Below are positions 31,716 to 40,784 of a stretch of DNA of 64,000 nt, in pieces; position 1 is the stretch's first letter, and the number at the start of each line of letters is the position of its first letter. The notes under the pieces were generated by a model. The model was not told the origin of the DNA. It saw only the letters and a program-made list of their open reading frames with translations, and did not search any database. The stretch comes from JACXTP01 sp963789555 (GTDB lineage: Archaea > Thermoplasmatota > Thermoplasmata > Methanomassiliicoccales > UBA472): NCBI GenBank assembly GCA_963789555.1, contig CAWBKY010000004.1, positions 186,001-250,000 of the forward strand. Direction: 5' to 3'. Position numbers and translations under genes: made by a program.

Positions 31716-33383
31716 TCACTTCGCGGGGATGATAACTGTCCTCTCACCGGCTGGCATGAACTCGCGCAGACCGCCACGACCGAACTCCTTGGTGATGTTC
31801 GCGAAGTCGAACGGTAGGTTCTTGTCCGCGAAGGCCACCTTGATCAGCGGGTTGCATGCGAACGCATCGCCGCGAGCGGCGTGCGGAGCGCATGCGATAC
31901 CAGCGTATCCAGATAGGTGACCCACGTTCATCGCGTAGTTCGGGTAGTTGGGTCCACGGAGCTCGTGCGGCAGACCCTCGTCGGACCTGTACGAGAGCGA
32001 GTTGGACGCTCCGCACATGTCCTGCAGGTCATAGCCGTAGAAGCCTAGGCGGCCCATGCGCTCACGGTGCTGCAGCATGGAAAGGTACCAGGCGTTGACA
32101 CCGGCGTTGGCGTTGGCGGTGGCCATGGCGACACCGATACCGGTGGCGGCTGCGGCCACGGTCGCACGCTGGGAACCACCGAAGTGGGCCTCCATCGCGG
32201 CCGGGTACTTCTCGTACATCTCCAGGGCATAGGAGTTGATCTCCGTGCCCAGCTTCTCGACGAGCTCCATGGTCGGCTTGCTCTTGCAGAAGCCACCGTA
32301 CTTGGTCTTCACCAGGTCAGCGGCCCAGTAGCAGTAGTCCTCTAGGATGTTGTCGGTGTAGGCCGCAGTGGCGTACTGCGTGAAGCCGACACCGCCGGAC
32401 ATGTAGCTGCCGAGGTAGATCTGGTCGAAGATCACGGCGCCCAAGGCCACGGTCTCAAGGGAGGCGCGGACTGGGTCGTCGGGGTACTTGCGCTGGGACT
32501 GCACCATGTCAGCCAGGAACCCGAATGGAATTCCACCGGGCTCGTTGGGGCCACGGGCGCGGCGAGCGGGCATCATGGTACCCATCTCTAGCACCGAGGC
32601 GTGCTTGGCGGCGAAGGCGAAGTCGGCGATGGCGGCCTCACCGGCAGCCAACTTGTAGCTGCTGATGAAGGACATCGAGATCTGCATCGCAGACCACCTG
32701 GACATCGTACCACCGTCGCAAACGCGTCCGACGATGGTCGGGCAGCGAATGGCCTGCCAGAGGCTCTTACCGATGGCCTCCTTCAGCTGCTTGGCCTGGT
32801 CCGCGGGGAACTCCTTGTTGATGTTGATGACGTAGGGCTTGTCGATCTCGTCGATGAGCTCGTCGTCACCGGAGAACACCTTGACGTAGCAGTCGGCGGT
32901 CAGGGCGGGGCTGCACTCAGCCATGTGCTCCTGCACGACGGCGCCACCAGGCATAGCGTGGTTGACGGTCTCCAGATAGTGGTTGATGGTCTCGGGCGTG
33001 ACTTCCTTGCCGAGCCTCTTCTCAATGACTGCGTGGGCAGTGTCCAGACCGCTGACTACGGTCCTCCTGATGTCGTCCCAAGCCTGCTGCATAGCGGCGT
33101 TGTTGACGAAGTGGAGGTCGTCCGCCTCGACATATATGTCGGTGTGGCTCAGCTGGTAGGGCATGAGCACACGCTGTCCGAGCGGGACACCAATGTCCTG
33201 GTTCATCATGGGGATGCCGCGCTGCTTTGCGATCTTGTTGGCCTGCTCGACCCACTCGCGCTTCCTCTTGGACTGCTTCCATCCACCGAAGGTGTAGTAG
33301 TTAGTGTTGACCTCGGTAGGGGCCTCCTTGAACTTCTTCTTCATCGCTGCGAGGAACAGCTTGTCCTTCTCTTTTCCTGCCAT
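31716..33383 (-). CDS. mcrA: Methyl-coenzyme M reductase subunit alpha
   Basis: Catalytic subunit of MCR, which reduces methyl-CoM with CoB to methane using F430. 555 residues from ATG 33383, chosen because AAGGAG lies eight bases upstream (an upstream in-frame start at 33422 would overlap mcrG). The modification site reads GYDLQDMC: the Gly that becomes thioglycine, the Asp and the Cys that can be modified are all present. QEHMAECSPAL contains the methyl-His region and ARRARGPNEPGG the methyl-Arg region. Intact frame. The YcaO/TfuA pair needed for thioglycine lies upstream. Confidence 0.97.
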   Translation of the reverse strand: MAGKEKDKLFLAAMKKKFKEAPTEVNTNYYTFGGWKQSKRKREWVEQANKIAKQRGIPMMNQDIGVPLGQRVLMPYQLSHTDIYVEADDLHFVNNAAMQQAWDDIRRTVVSGLDTAHAVIEKRLGKEVTPETINHYLETVNHAMPGGAVVQEHMAECSPALTADCYVKVFSGDDELIDEIDKPYVININKEFPADQAKQLKEAIGKSLWQAIRCPTIVGRVCDGGTMSRWSAMQISMSFISSYKLAAGEAAIADFAFAAKHASVLEMGTMMPARRARGPNEPGGIPFGFLADMVQSQRKYPDDPVRASLETVALGAVIFDQIYLGSYMSGGVGFTQYATAAYTDNILEDYCYWAADLVKTKYGGFCKSKPTMELVEKLGTEINSYALEMYEKYPAAMEAHFGGSQRATVAAAATGIGVAMATANANAGVNAWYLSMLQHRERMGRLGFYGYDLQDMCGASNSLSYRSDEGLPHELRGPNYPNYAMNVGHLSGYAGIACAPHAARGDAFACNPLIKVAFADKNLPFDFANITKEFGRGGLREFMPAGERTVIIPAK

Positions 33384-33388
33384 CTTGA

Positions 33389-34159
33389 TCACTCCTTTTG
33401 GGCGAAGGACTGGTATCCGCACAGCGTCCTCAGCCTGTGGATCCTCAGGTTCTGGGCCATGACCTCGGCGTCATCCCTCATGTCAACGCCATCGGCGCGG
33501 AACATGGTGGTGTGGGCCTTCAGCCACTTGTCGTCCATCGGCTTGCCGACGGAGATCGGCTTGTCCAAGGGAATGGCGACCTGGTCCTTCACATACTCGA
33601 CCTCTCCCTTCTTGGCGTTCCACCTGTATCTCTGCCAGGCGTCGAACATCAGGCCGTTCTCGTCGAGGCGGCAAGCGTGCCCGTGCACGGTGGCGCCCCT
33701 GATTCCGGTCCTGGCCGGGTCGAAGGTCTCGTTGTCGATGTACTCCTTGGCGACCTTTTCGAGGTCCCTCTCTCTCATCTCGATGATCTGCCTGCCGGAC
33801 AAGGTACCGGTGTCGATACCCCTGATGCGCGACATGTACATGTTAGCGCGGATGTAGGGGATCGCGGGGGCCCAGTAGACGGAGTCAGTGAACTGAACGT
33901 ACCTGATCCTGTCTCCTTTCTTGGCACCCTCGATGGGGACAACCAGCTGCCTTACCGGGCAGTCGGGCTCATTGCCCTCGTCCAGTGGCGGGTGGATGGA
34001 CTTGTAGTCCTCACCGGGCTTTCTGTGGCCCATGATGCGGACGACGTCATCCATCGCGACGTCACGGAGCTTTTCCAGCTTGTAGTTCGGGTCGTAGAAC
34101 TTGCGCCTGTTCTTCGCAGGTAGCGAAGTTCCGGGGTAGAACTGTCTTTTGTATGCCAT
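33389..34159 (-). CDS. mcrG: Methyl-coenzyme M reductase subunit gamma
   Basis: 256 residues with McrG signatures (YKRQFYPGTSLPAKNRRKFYD, VRIMGHRKPGEDYKSIHPPL, RGATVHGHACRLDENGLMFD). The gamma subunit helps form the F430 pocket and CoB channel of the (alpha-beta-gamma)2 enzyme. The ATG at 34159 follows AGGTGA by six bases. It sits between mcrD and mcrA with gaps of five bases on each side. No frame break. Confidence 0.96.
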   Translation of the reverse strand: MAYKRQFYPGTSLPAKNRRKFYDPNYKLEKLRDVAMDDVVRIMGHRKPGEDYKSIHPPLDEGNEPDCPVRQLVVPIEGAKKGDRIRYVQFTDSVYWAPAIPYIRANMYMSRIRGIDTGTLSGRQIIEMRERDLEKVAKEYIDNETFDPARTGIRGATVHGHACRLDENGLMFDAWQRYRWNAKKGEVEYVKDQVAIPLDKPISVGKPMDDKWLKAHTTMFRADGVDMRDDAEVMAQNLRIHRLRTLCGYQSFAQKE

Positions 34160-34164
34160 GTGAT

Positions 34165-34587
34165 TCACCTGCATTTCTTGTAATCGGTGACTGTCGGCTT
34201 GAATTTCGAATACCGCCCCACCTCTAGGCTGAAACCGAAGGGGAGTAGCTCATTGCATATTGACTCGATCCTCGCCAACGAATCGTCGACGTTATCGATG
34301 TCATCGATCTCAACGAACACTCTGCCGACCAACAGTCTCAGCTCGACTTCCTGTCCCTTGACCTTGATGGTCCTCCTCTCTGGGTGCTCCGCGGGCATGC
34401 CCTTACCGGGACCCGCGTTGAGCGTTGCGGGGAGCGATTCGCCGCTGACCGTGATGTGACGAACATGGGGAACGTCGTCGTAGATCCGGTTCAGCAGCTT
34501 CTCAGTGGTCTCCGCCTTCAACAATCGGGCGGGGAATATGAGGACCTCAGGCAATGGGACTTGTTCTTGGGGGGGTTTCTTCGCCAT
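34165..34587 (-). CDS. mcrD: Methyl-coenzyme M reductase operon protein D
   Basis: 140 residues beginning MAKKPPQEQVPLPEVLIFPA, with RHITVSGESLPATLNAGPGK and the C-terminal LPFGFSLEVGRYSKFKPTVTDYKK. McrD is a small chaperone-like protein that binds apo-MCR during assembly. It lies eight bases after mcrB and five before mcrG. Intact. Confidence 0.94.
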   Translation of the reverse strand: MAKKPPQEQVPLPEVLIFPARLLKAETTEKLLNRIYDDVPHVRHITVSGESLPATLNAGPGKGMPAEHPERRTIKVKGQEVELRLLVGRVFVEIDDIDNVDDSLARIESICNELLPFGFSLEVGRYSKFKPTVTDYKKCR

Positions 34588-34595
34588 TCTACACC

Positions 34596-35925
34596 TCAGA
34601 AGTCATCCTTTATCTTCTTGGCCTCCTTGCCAACGACCTTTATTGGGGTCTTGAACTCGGGGATGTCACCGAATACTTCCTTCATCAGGCTCGAGGTGTT
34701 CTCCGGAGAGAAGTACTGGGTACCAGCATCCAAAGCGCATCCAGCGGCGATGACCGGGATGACGAATCCCTTGGCGTGCTTGGTAACGACGTGGTTTCCG
34801 TGGAACAGTCCTGGGCCACCGCCACCATAGATGGAGTGGCTGAAGAAGGACATACCGACGGACGTACCCATGCACCGGCCGTAGTCACAGCCTGGCAGGG
34901 AGGTCTCGTGCTCCAGCAGGTCATTGTAGTACAGGATGGTGGAGGGGATACCCTGGGAAGCACGGGCAGCACCGATGTTGACGCATATGGCGGCCAACAT
35001 ACCGGCGGCGGCGTAGGCGTTCCACAACGGGAAGTCGGTGGTGGACATCTCCACGAATCCGGACGGGTACTTCTTTCCCTTCTTGATCACTTTGTCTTCG
35101 AGGGCGCGGTCGACGATGCTCTCGACGACGGTACCGACGGTTCCGCTCTTTCCGTTCTTCTTGATTATGTCGCAAACGATGTTGTTCGCGTTCAGGCCCT
35201 GATAGGCCAGGCCCAGCAGCTGCTGGCGCTCGAACGGACCGATGGCGTCTCCCATCTCGAAGGCGGCGGCCTGCTCGAATATCGAGGACAGAGCGGCGGC
35301 GTTCAAGGCGTTCTTGCCGGACAACATGACGATGTGGTTGGCCATGATGTTCCTTAGGGCGTAACCGGCGCCCTCGTTCAACTGCGGTATCTCCAGGATG
35401 CACTTCACGATGGCGCCCTGCATGTTAAGGGTCTGTGGGTACCTGCCCCAGATGGCTGCCTTGACCATGCTTGCCTCGAACATGTTCACGTCGAACTGGT
35501 CCAGGACGGCCTGGGTAAGTGCGGCGGCGGCATGCGGTGAAGCCAGTGGTATACTCGGCCCCCGCGTCCATGCGGGTGGTCGGGGTAACGACGATCATCT
35601 TCTTACCGTCGGCCATCACAGTGACCTCGGTGTCGTCGTCCTTGGTGGTCTTCAGAATCTCCTTGACTCTCTTTGCGATCTTCTCGGCGTTGGCCACAAC
35701 GGCGAGGTCCATCTCTCTTCCCTTCAGCTGACCGCCGCCGACCTTTGCCTTCTTGAGGCCTGCCTCAAGTGCTCCTAGGTCGACCGCGTTGGTCCTCTTG
35801 GCAAGAGACACGGTCCGCTTAATGGCCGGGTTGTACAACGGGCTGATGGCCTCCAGAGGAACGCCCTTATCGATGAGCTTGCCCCTGTCGTCGTACAAGT
35901 CTATTTTGTCCTTGTATTTTGCCAT
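34596..35925 (-). CDS. mcrB: Methyl-coenzyme M reductase subunit beta
   Basis: About 443 residues, one frame break near 35520 (GFTA / LTQAVLDQFDVNMFEASMVK). Start MAKYKDKIDLYDDRGKLID is typical; HSIYGGGGPGLFHGNHVVTK is the conserved active-site-facing signature. Beta contributes to the F430 and CoB binding sites. The start has a perfect GGAGGT ribosome site (35931-35936) seven bases upstream. First gene of mcrBDGA-DUF2098, with a TATA box and palindrome upstream. Confidence 0.95.
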
Positions 35926-36006
35926 TTTATACCTCCTTTTTCTAACTCAATTTCCATTGAAGACCAAAAACTCCTCAACGAAAATTGGCTCCCCTTGCGG
36001 ACAGGG

Positions 36007-36056
36007 AATTACATTTTTTTCAATATAAACTTGTGCTTGGATGGTCCAACCATCCA
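36007..36056 (-). promoter_or_regulatory. mcr operon promoter with palindromic operator
   Basis: Reading from the gene outward: AATTACATTTTTT (36007-36019), TATA box AATATAAA (36022-36029), eight bases, then TGGATGGTCCAACCATCCA (36038-36056), with eight-base arms and a three-base centre. The expected start is near 36000, giving a leader of about 75 bases. The same 13-mer, TATA spacing and TGGATGG-N5-CCATCCA palindrome recur upstream of the corrinoid-protein gene at 57.6 kb. Confidence 0.7.
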
Positions 36057-36082
36057 TCATAAACAATAGATAACTACAATGA

Positions 36083-36132
36083 TGCATCCAGCACGTTATT
36101 CGTAATTATCGACTTGAATAACATTGGATGCA
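36083..36132. promoter_or_regulatory. Two-tier inverted repeat between tfuA and mcrB
   Basis: Outer arms TGCATCCA (36083-36090) and TGGATGCA (36125-36132) enclose inner arms GTTATTC (36095-36101) and GAATAAC (36116-36122), giving a 15-pair stem with a small internal loop and a 14-base loop. It lies 27 bases beyond the mcr operator. It could be a transcription-stop or processing hairpin after tfuA, or a second regulatory site. Confidence 0.5.
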
Positions 36133-36192
36133 CTTAACCAGCGTTAAACGAGTATAGGGTTAACGGTCTTAAAACCAAATTTTCCCGCATCC

Positions 36193-36835
36193 CTAACGCG
36201 ACGACATTAACTCTGTCATTGTATTTAATACCTTTAAGGAGTCACTTCGTTTCAGGTCGAAGGAAGAGTCCCTCAGCATGGCCTCGAGCTCTTCGTAAAG
36301 GTCCTCGTCATCCTCCTGGACCATCTTGAGCAGGAGGTCGAAGGAACGGCGGGGATAGTACACCTCCCTCACCCTCTGCAAGTACGACGTCGGCGATGGC
36401 CGCCTCGAGGACGCCTCGGTGCACCGCCTCGGAGAGGAAATGTCTGATATTGACCAGAGGCTCGGACAGGGGCTCGAACGTTTCGGGGTCGAAGACCAAC
36501 GCCACCTCGTCATCGCCTTCGATGTCCCCATCGCGATACATCTCGAATATCCTGCCCACCCCGATCATGCCCAGGTCCTGCAGCTCAGCGGCCCGAAGCG
36601 CCCCCATGCTGCCCCCTCCGACCACCGTCACCCCTCGTTTCAGAAGGTCGATTATCTCCCTATGCCCGACGGCGCTCTCGTTCAAGAACACCCCATCGAT
36701 GATGCCCACCATCTTGACGGAATCGGAGAGCTTGGGAAGGTCGCCCCTTCGCACCGGTGGCAGATATCGAGCCTTGAGCAGCCCTTTGGCCTCCTCATGG
36801 GATAGGCTCATGCCCAGATAGACCACCGTGGTCAT
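36193..36835 (-). CDS. tfuA: TfuA-like protein, partner of YcaO
   Basis: About 213 residues with TfuA signatures: VVYLGMSLSHEEAKGLLKARYLPP, IIDGVFLNESAVGHREII, VVGGGSMGALRAAEL and GDDEVALVF. With YcaO it installs the thioamide on the active-site glycine of McrA; TfuA helps deliver sulfide. One frame break near 36390. The start ATG overlaps the ycaO stop by four bases (ATGA), showing an operon. It lies directly upstream of the mcr operon, its substrate. Confidence 0.9.
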
Positions 36836-38035
36836 TGCCGGGCCGCCTCCATGAACCGGCGTCCCACCCGGTCCTGGTCCAAGGCATATACCTCCAACCC
36901 GGGACGATGACCCGGACCACAGGCACTCCTAGCTCTTTCCTTGTGAGGTCATAGACGATGACCTTGCCCAACCCCACCTGGCGCAAGCGGTCGATGATCT
37001 CCATGATATCATCCCTGATGTCGTCGGTGGATAGGTCGGGCATGGCACTTAACGCCCTCGCCCCGATCCGATGGTTGGAACCACATGCGGTTCATCTCCT
37101 TCATCCGTTCATAGCCGAGCTGCCTGCTCGTCCCCGCCCGGGTGGTGTCCTCCCGGGCCCCGTGGATCTGGGTCAGGCGGCTCTGCGCCACCTCCACCAG
37201 ACCTTTCATCGCCGCCACCTCCGGCACCGGATGTGCCCCGATGCCCAGCGTAAGTAGGCCCGGGTCCTTGCTGGCCACGTCGTCCGCGGCCACCCCGATC
37301 ACGGGCAACCCTACGTCACTGGTGAGGTCCTTGAAGTGGAGCTCCACCCCCTTGGACTCGAACATATCCGATGCATTTACGTAGGACCGGCCCGCAATCG
37401 GTAAGGTCCAGGTCCACTAGCACAGCCCGCCTCGCCTCGCACAGGGACCAGGCGTCCCGCTCCACCACCTCACAGATACCATGCAGGACCGCCTCCTCCA
37501 GATTGTTGCCAGAGGCAAGGCCGTTGGTGTTGGTGCGGAAGAGCATGAGGTCCTGCTCTGAGAAGTAAGGGTGGAAGACGGCGCTGCACGGGACGAGGAC
37601 GTCATGACCATTTGCGATGTCATGGCCCTTGACGAACGCCACGGGACGGCTGCTCAATGCCGCTTGCACCTGCCTCGGGCAGGATCAGCTCGTTGTGGGT
37701 CCAAGGCGCCCTTTGCACGCATCATGAGCTTGCGTTCCACCTGCGTCGTCCCTCAGCTCGGCGCTGTAGCGTTCGATGCCCTCCATGATGGCGGACACCC
37801 GGGCCTGCGTCTCGGTCAGGCCCTTCCCGTTATAGACGGAGATGGCACCCGTGCCCGCCTCGGGACGGATGCTGGAGAAAACCGGTATACCGATGCGGTC
37901 CAGACGGGTTATGTCGGCCACCCTGGTTATGCCCGCCTTCTTGGTCAGGGGTTCGACCCGCCTCAGCGTTTCCTCGGCCGTCGTGGACCTTTGTCCATCG
38001 CCATCATCGACCTTGGGTCGGCTGGTCAACCGCAT
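36832..38035 (-). CDS. ycaO: YcaO-domain protein for McrA thioglycine formation
   Basis: ATP-dependent cyclodehydratase-like enzyme that activates the McrA backbone amide for thioamidation. About 400 residues across frame breaks (near 37690, 37390, 37080 and 36890). Recognised by TTAEETLRRVEPL, AGITRVADITRLDRIGIPVF, the ATP/Mg site EGIERYSAE, GNNLEEAVLHGICEVVERDA and GIGAHPVPEVAAMKGLVE. I chose ATG 38035 as the family start; upstream is the Lrp gene end. Followed with a four-base overlap by tfuA. Confidence 0.9.
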
Positions 38036-38078
38036 GGAGGACGGGTAGGGCCTTTCCTTGACTAAAACCCTTGTTGCC

Positions 38079-38552
38079 TCATTTCTTGGACAGAATGTCC
38101 AGCTCGGCATCGGGGTTGAGCAATATCTTCTCGATGTAAATGTCCACCTCGACGTTGTGGATCCCGGGGATCTTCAGGATCTTGTTCTGTATCAGCTCGT
38201 ACAGCGAGTCGACGCTCCGGGCGTAGATCTCGCACAGCAGATTGTGGTCCCCGAAGACCTTGTATATGGAATGGACCTCCTCGAACTTGCCCAGCTCCTC
38301 GATGACCTGGTCGAGCGAAGTGCCTGATAGCTCGATGCCGAGCATGGCTCGCATCAGACCTAGCTTGATGGAGTTGGTGGTGAGGGTGTAGCTGGAGATG
38401 AAACCGTCCTGCTCCATCTTGGTGATGCGACGGGAGACGGTGGCCTTGGAGGTGCCGACGCTTCTCAGCGATGACCGAAAGGCTCTCCCTGGAATTATCC
38501 CTCAACATGCGTAGTATCTTGAGGTCTATCTCGTCCGTCCTGCTCCCCCCAT
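38079..38552 (-). CDS. Lrp/AsnC-family transcriptional regulator
   Basis: About 157 residues. HTH: DEIDLKILRMLRDNSRESLS and KATVSRRITKMEQDGFI (restored frame). C-terminal RAM-type domain: LMRAMLGIELSGTSLDQVIEEL, VHSIYKVFGDHNLLCEIYA. Frame breaks near 38465 and in the G-run right after the ATG (38545-38550). It heads the run toward ycaO-tfuA-mcr. An inverted repeat at 38562-38609 overlaps its promoter, suggesting autoregulation. Whether it controls ycaO, tfuA or mcr is open. Confidence 0.82.
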
Positions 38553-38561
38553 GAAATTATT

Positions 38562-38609
38562 TTGCATAAATCTGTATTGAACGTTCCTTTAACTGATGCT
38601 TTTATGCAA
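38562..38609. promoter_or_regulatory. Inverted repeat at the Lrp-gene promoter
   Basis: TTGCATAAA (38562-38570) and TTTATGCAA (38601-38609) are perfect nine-base arms about three helical turns apart. The arm nearer the gene overlaps the TATA-like ATTTATGC. This arrangement suits looped binding by an Lrp octamer or tetramer. Confidence 0.5.
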
Positions 38610-38667
38610 TAAACTACAAGGTAAGTATATAGGCATTTGGTAAAAAAAGAATGGGGTGAAGGGGTTT

Positions 38668-39375
38668 TCAGGCCTTCTGCCTGGACTTCGGTATGGCGCC
38701 CTGGGCCATCTTCTCGACCGCCGCCACCGTCTCCTCGAAGTGAGTCCATGGTATTCCTACCAGCATCTCCTCTGGCAGGATGTCGGAGGTCTTGCGGCAT
38801 CCGAAGCAACCCAGGGAGATGTTGACCCGGTCGGTCATCAGCGGAATGACGGTGGAATCGACGCAGGAGGCCTGTACCGCCGCCATGTCCACATGGACCC
38901 GGCCCCCCTTCTGGAAGGTCTGGGCCGCCGGTATGATCCAGAACACCTGTTCCGGGATGCCGACCACGATCACGACGTCAGGCTTGACCGTCGCCTTGCT
39001 CAACGGAGAGACGACGGTGGCGATGGTGCTCCCTTCGGGGAGGGTGGTGCGCATCTCCATGGTCTTGGCCGCTGCCGCCGTGTCCTCATAGAGACCCATG
39101 TTGTGGTGGAACTCCCCAGCCTTCACCTTATCTGGCAAGGCCACCTCTCCCAAGGCGGAGGCTCCCACCGGGCAGGCGTTCTTCTCCGCCGGTAAACATA
39201 GCTTCTCTCCCTTTCTGGCCTTCATGATCGACTGGCAATGCCTGGTGGCGCTTTCCACGGCGGGATAGTCGGATGGGATGCTCTGCCCCTTCTTGATCAA
39301 GGTGACGGCCACTGGTTCGGTCCGAAGACCCAAAGCGTTGATGAGACGTTGAGATAGATCTGCGTAGTTGGTCAT
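38668..39375 (-). CDS. DUF169 domain protein
   Basis: 235 residues, intact. DUF169 signatures: RTEPVAVTLIKKG, RHCQSIMKARKGEKLCLPAEKNACPVG, VALPDKVKAGEFHHNMGL and GCFGCRKTSDILPEEMLVGIP. It has many conserved cysteines, suggesting metal or cofactor binding. The family is widespread in anaerobes and of unknown function. A C-rich then T-rich stop region (38640-38660) follows. No operon partner is evident. Confidence 0.85.
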   Translation of the reverse strand: MTNYADLSQRLINALGLRTEPVAVTLIKKGQSIPSDYPAVESATRHCQSIMKARKGEKLCLPAEKNACPVGASALGEVALPDKVKAGEFHHNMGLYEDTAAAAKTMEMRTTLPEGSTIATVVSPLSKATVKPDVVIVVGIPEQVFWIIPAAQTFQKGGRVHVDMAAVQASCVDSTVIPLMTDRVNISLGCFGCRKTSDILPEEMLVGIPWTHFEETVAAVEKMAQGAIPKSRQKA

Positions 39376-39484
39376 GAGTAAACACCCATTGATCCAAGGA
39401 CGGGCTCGCTCATTATTAATAAATGACGGATTTCCCTGCGTGAGGCCAGTGAGCTGATTCAGGATTAACTATAGTGATGTCCCC

Positions 39485-40306
39485 TCACTTGGCGATGACC
39501 ACCCATCGGTCATAGAAGGGGTCCCTCTCGTTCTCGAAGACCTCCACCTTTCGCCCGACGCACCAAGGGACGATGGCGCGAGCCTCCATCTCCGTCTCCA
39601 CTGTGATCAACGTCGTCCTGGACAATTGCAGGGTCTTCTCGATTATCTGCTTCCACAGGAACGAGTTGAACTCCGCGATCTTGCCCGCCATGAGCACCAT
39701 GCCGAATGGCTCGGGTTCGACATAGACGTCGGCGCGCGTGGCGTCGATCTGCATGACCTCGTGGTAATAGAGGCGGCCCTTCTGCAGGCCGAGGGAGATC
39801 AAGGCCAGGTCCATATCATAGGCGACCGCGTTCATGCCCAGCTCGTGCAAGGCCAGCGACCCCAGGCCCGAGCCGCAACCCACGTCCAGACAGGTCTTCC
39901 CCTTATGCTTCCCGAAGCTTTCCTTCATCAGGTCCTTGACCTTGGCAAGACGGTCCGTGGACAGGTCATCCCCGGCAGGGGTCACGTTGTGGGCGATGAG
40001 GACCGAGTAATACTCCCTGACCGCTCCGATGTAATCCCGCCGTCGGGTCTGGAAGACGCCAAGCTCCATGTCCTCTATCATGGCGATCAGGCCATCCGTC
40101 GGTTCCCTGTGGATCATATTGATGCCATACCATGTGTCCTGCTTCACGGCCATGGCCAGAGGCCTTTCCTCCTCGTCGAGGAGCACCCTCCCCTCCATGG
40201 CCCCCAAGGCCACCAGCTCGTCGGTGAAACGTTGGTCGATGAGGCGGTCGTAGGACGGTTCGATGAAGAACAGGTCGTCCAGGCCAAAGAGGTCGCTGGT
40301 CATCAT
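39485..40306 (-). CDS. Class I SAM-dependent methyltransferase
   Basis: 273 residues, intact. Motif I TCLDVGCGSGLGSLALHELG binds SAM; AVAYDMDLALISLGLQKGR is motif II; FGMVLMAGKIAEFNS is near motif IV. A 130-residue N-terminal region (FFIEPSYDRLIDQRFTDEL, KQDTWYGINMIHREPTDGLI) is not part of the core fold and may bind the substrate. It overlaps the upstream small gene by four bases, so the two act together. Substrate unknown. Confidence 0.8.
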   Translation of the reverse strand: MMTSDLFGLDDLFFIEPSYDRLIDQRFTDELVALGAMEGRVLLDEEERPLAMAVKQDTWYGINMIHREPTDGLIAMIEDMELGVFQTRRRDYIGAVREYYSVLIAHNVTPAGDDLSTDRLAKVKDLMKESFGKHKGKTCLDVGCGSGLGSLALHELGMNAVAYDMDLALISLGLQKGRLYYHEVMQIDATRADVYVEPEPFGMVLMAGKIAEFNSFLWKQIIEKTLQLSRTTLITVETEMEARAIVPWCVGRKVEVFENERDPFYDRWVVIAK

Positions 40307-40650
40307 GATGCTCCCCCGGTGAACTGACGGGACTCTAAAATAGATTTGCCATGGCGATCCATGCTCAGGCGAAATCGACCAGTCCTCTGCTCGTAATCAT
40401 CGAGAAGGGCTTGGCGATAGGCCTCCACCTCGCCGGCGGGAACGATGTAATCCTCTCTGACCAGGCGCAACAGTTCGTTGGCCACCTTGGTCCGGGTGTC
40501 CAATCTCATCTTCATGACCCGGTCCATGATCCCCTCCAGCCCTGGGATGCGGGCCACCTTGCCATTCACGATGATGCAATCGGCCAGACTGTCGATGTCA
40601 TTGCTATTGCTGCAGTTGACGCACTCTATGGTCTTCCTTACCATGACCAC
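40303..40650 (-). CDS. Small unknown protein coupled to the methyltransferase
   Basis: 115 residues (113 from the second Met, MVRKTIECVNC). It begins with a CVNCSN pair and a short beta segment (DCIIVNGKVARIPGL), then is helical (MDRVMKMRLDTRTKVANELLRLVREDYIVP). Its stop overlaps the start of the methyltransferase gene (four bases), so translation is coupled. No family recognised. It could be a subunit or substrate of the methyltransferase (inference). Confidence 0.65.
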   Translation of the reverse strand: MVMVRKTIECVNCSNSNDIDSLADCIIVNGKVARIPGLEGIMDRVMKMRLDTRTKVANELLRLVREDYIVPAGEVEAYRQALLDDYEQRTGRFRLSMDRHGKSILESRQFTGGAS

Positions 40651-40784
40651 ACCGCCCTAGCGATCGGGAACGCCCTTGATGAAAAATAAGTCGGGAATTC
40701 GATTTAATGCTTTTGGTGCGTGCCGCCCGTGCCATCAACATAAATAATCAGTCCCCGATGCCGTTTTCCATAAGGGGCGGACTC

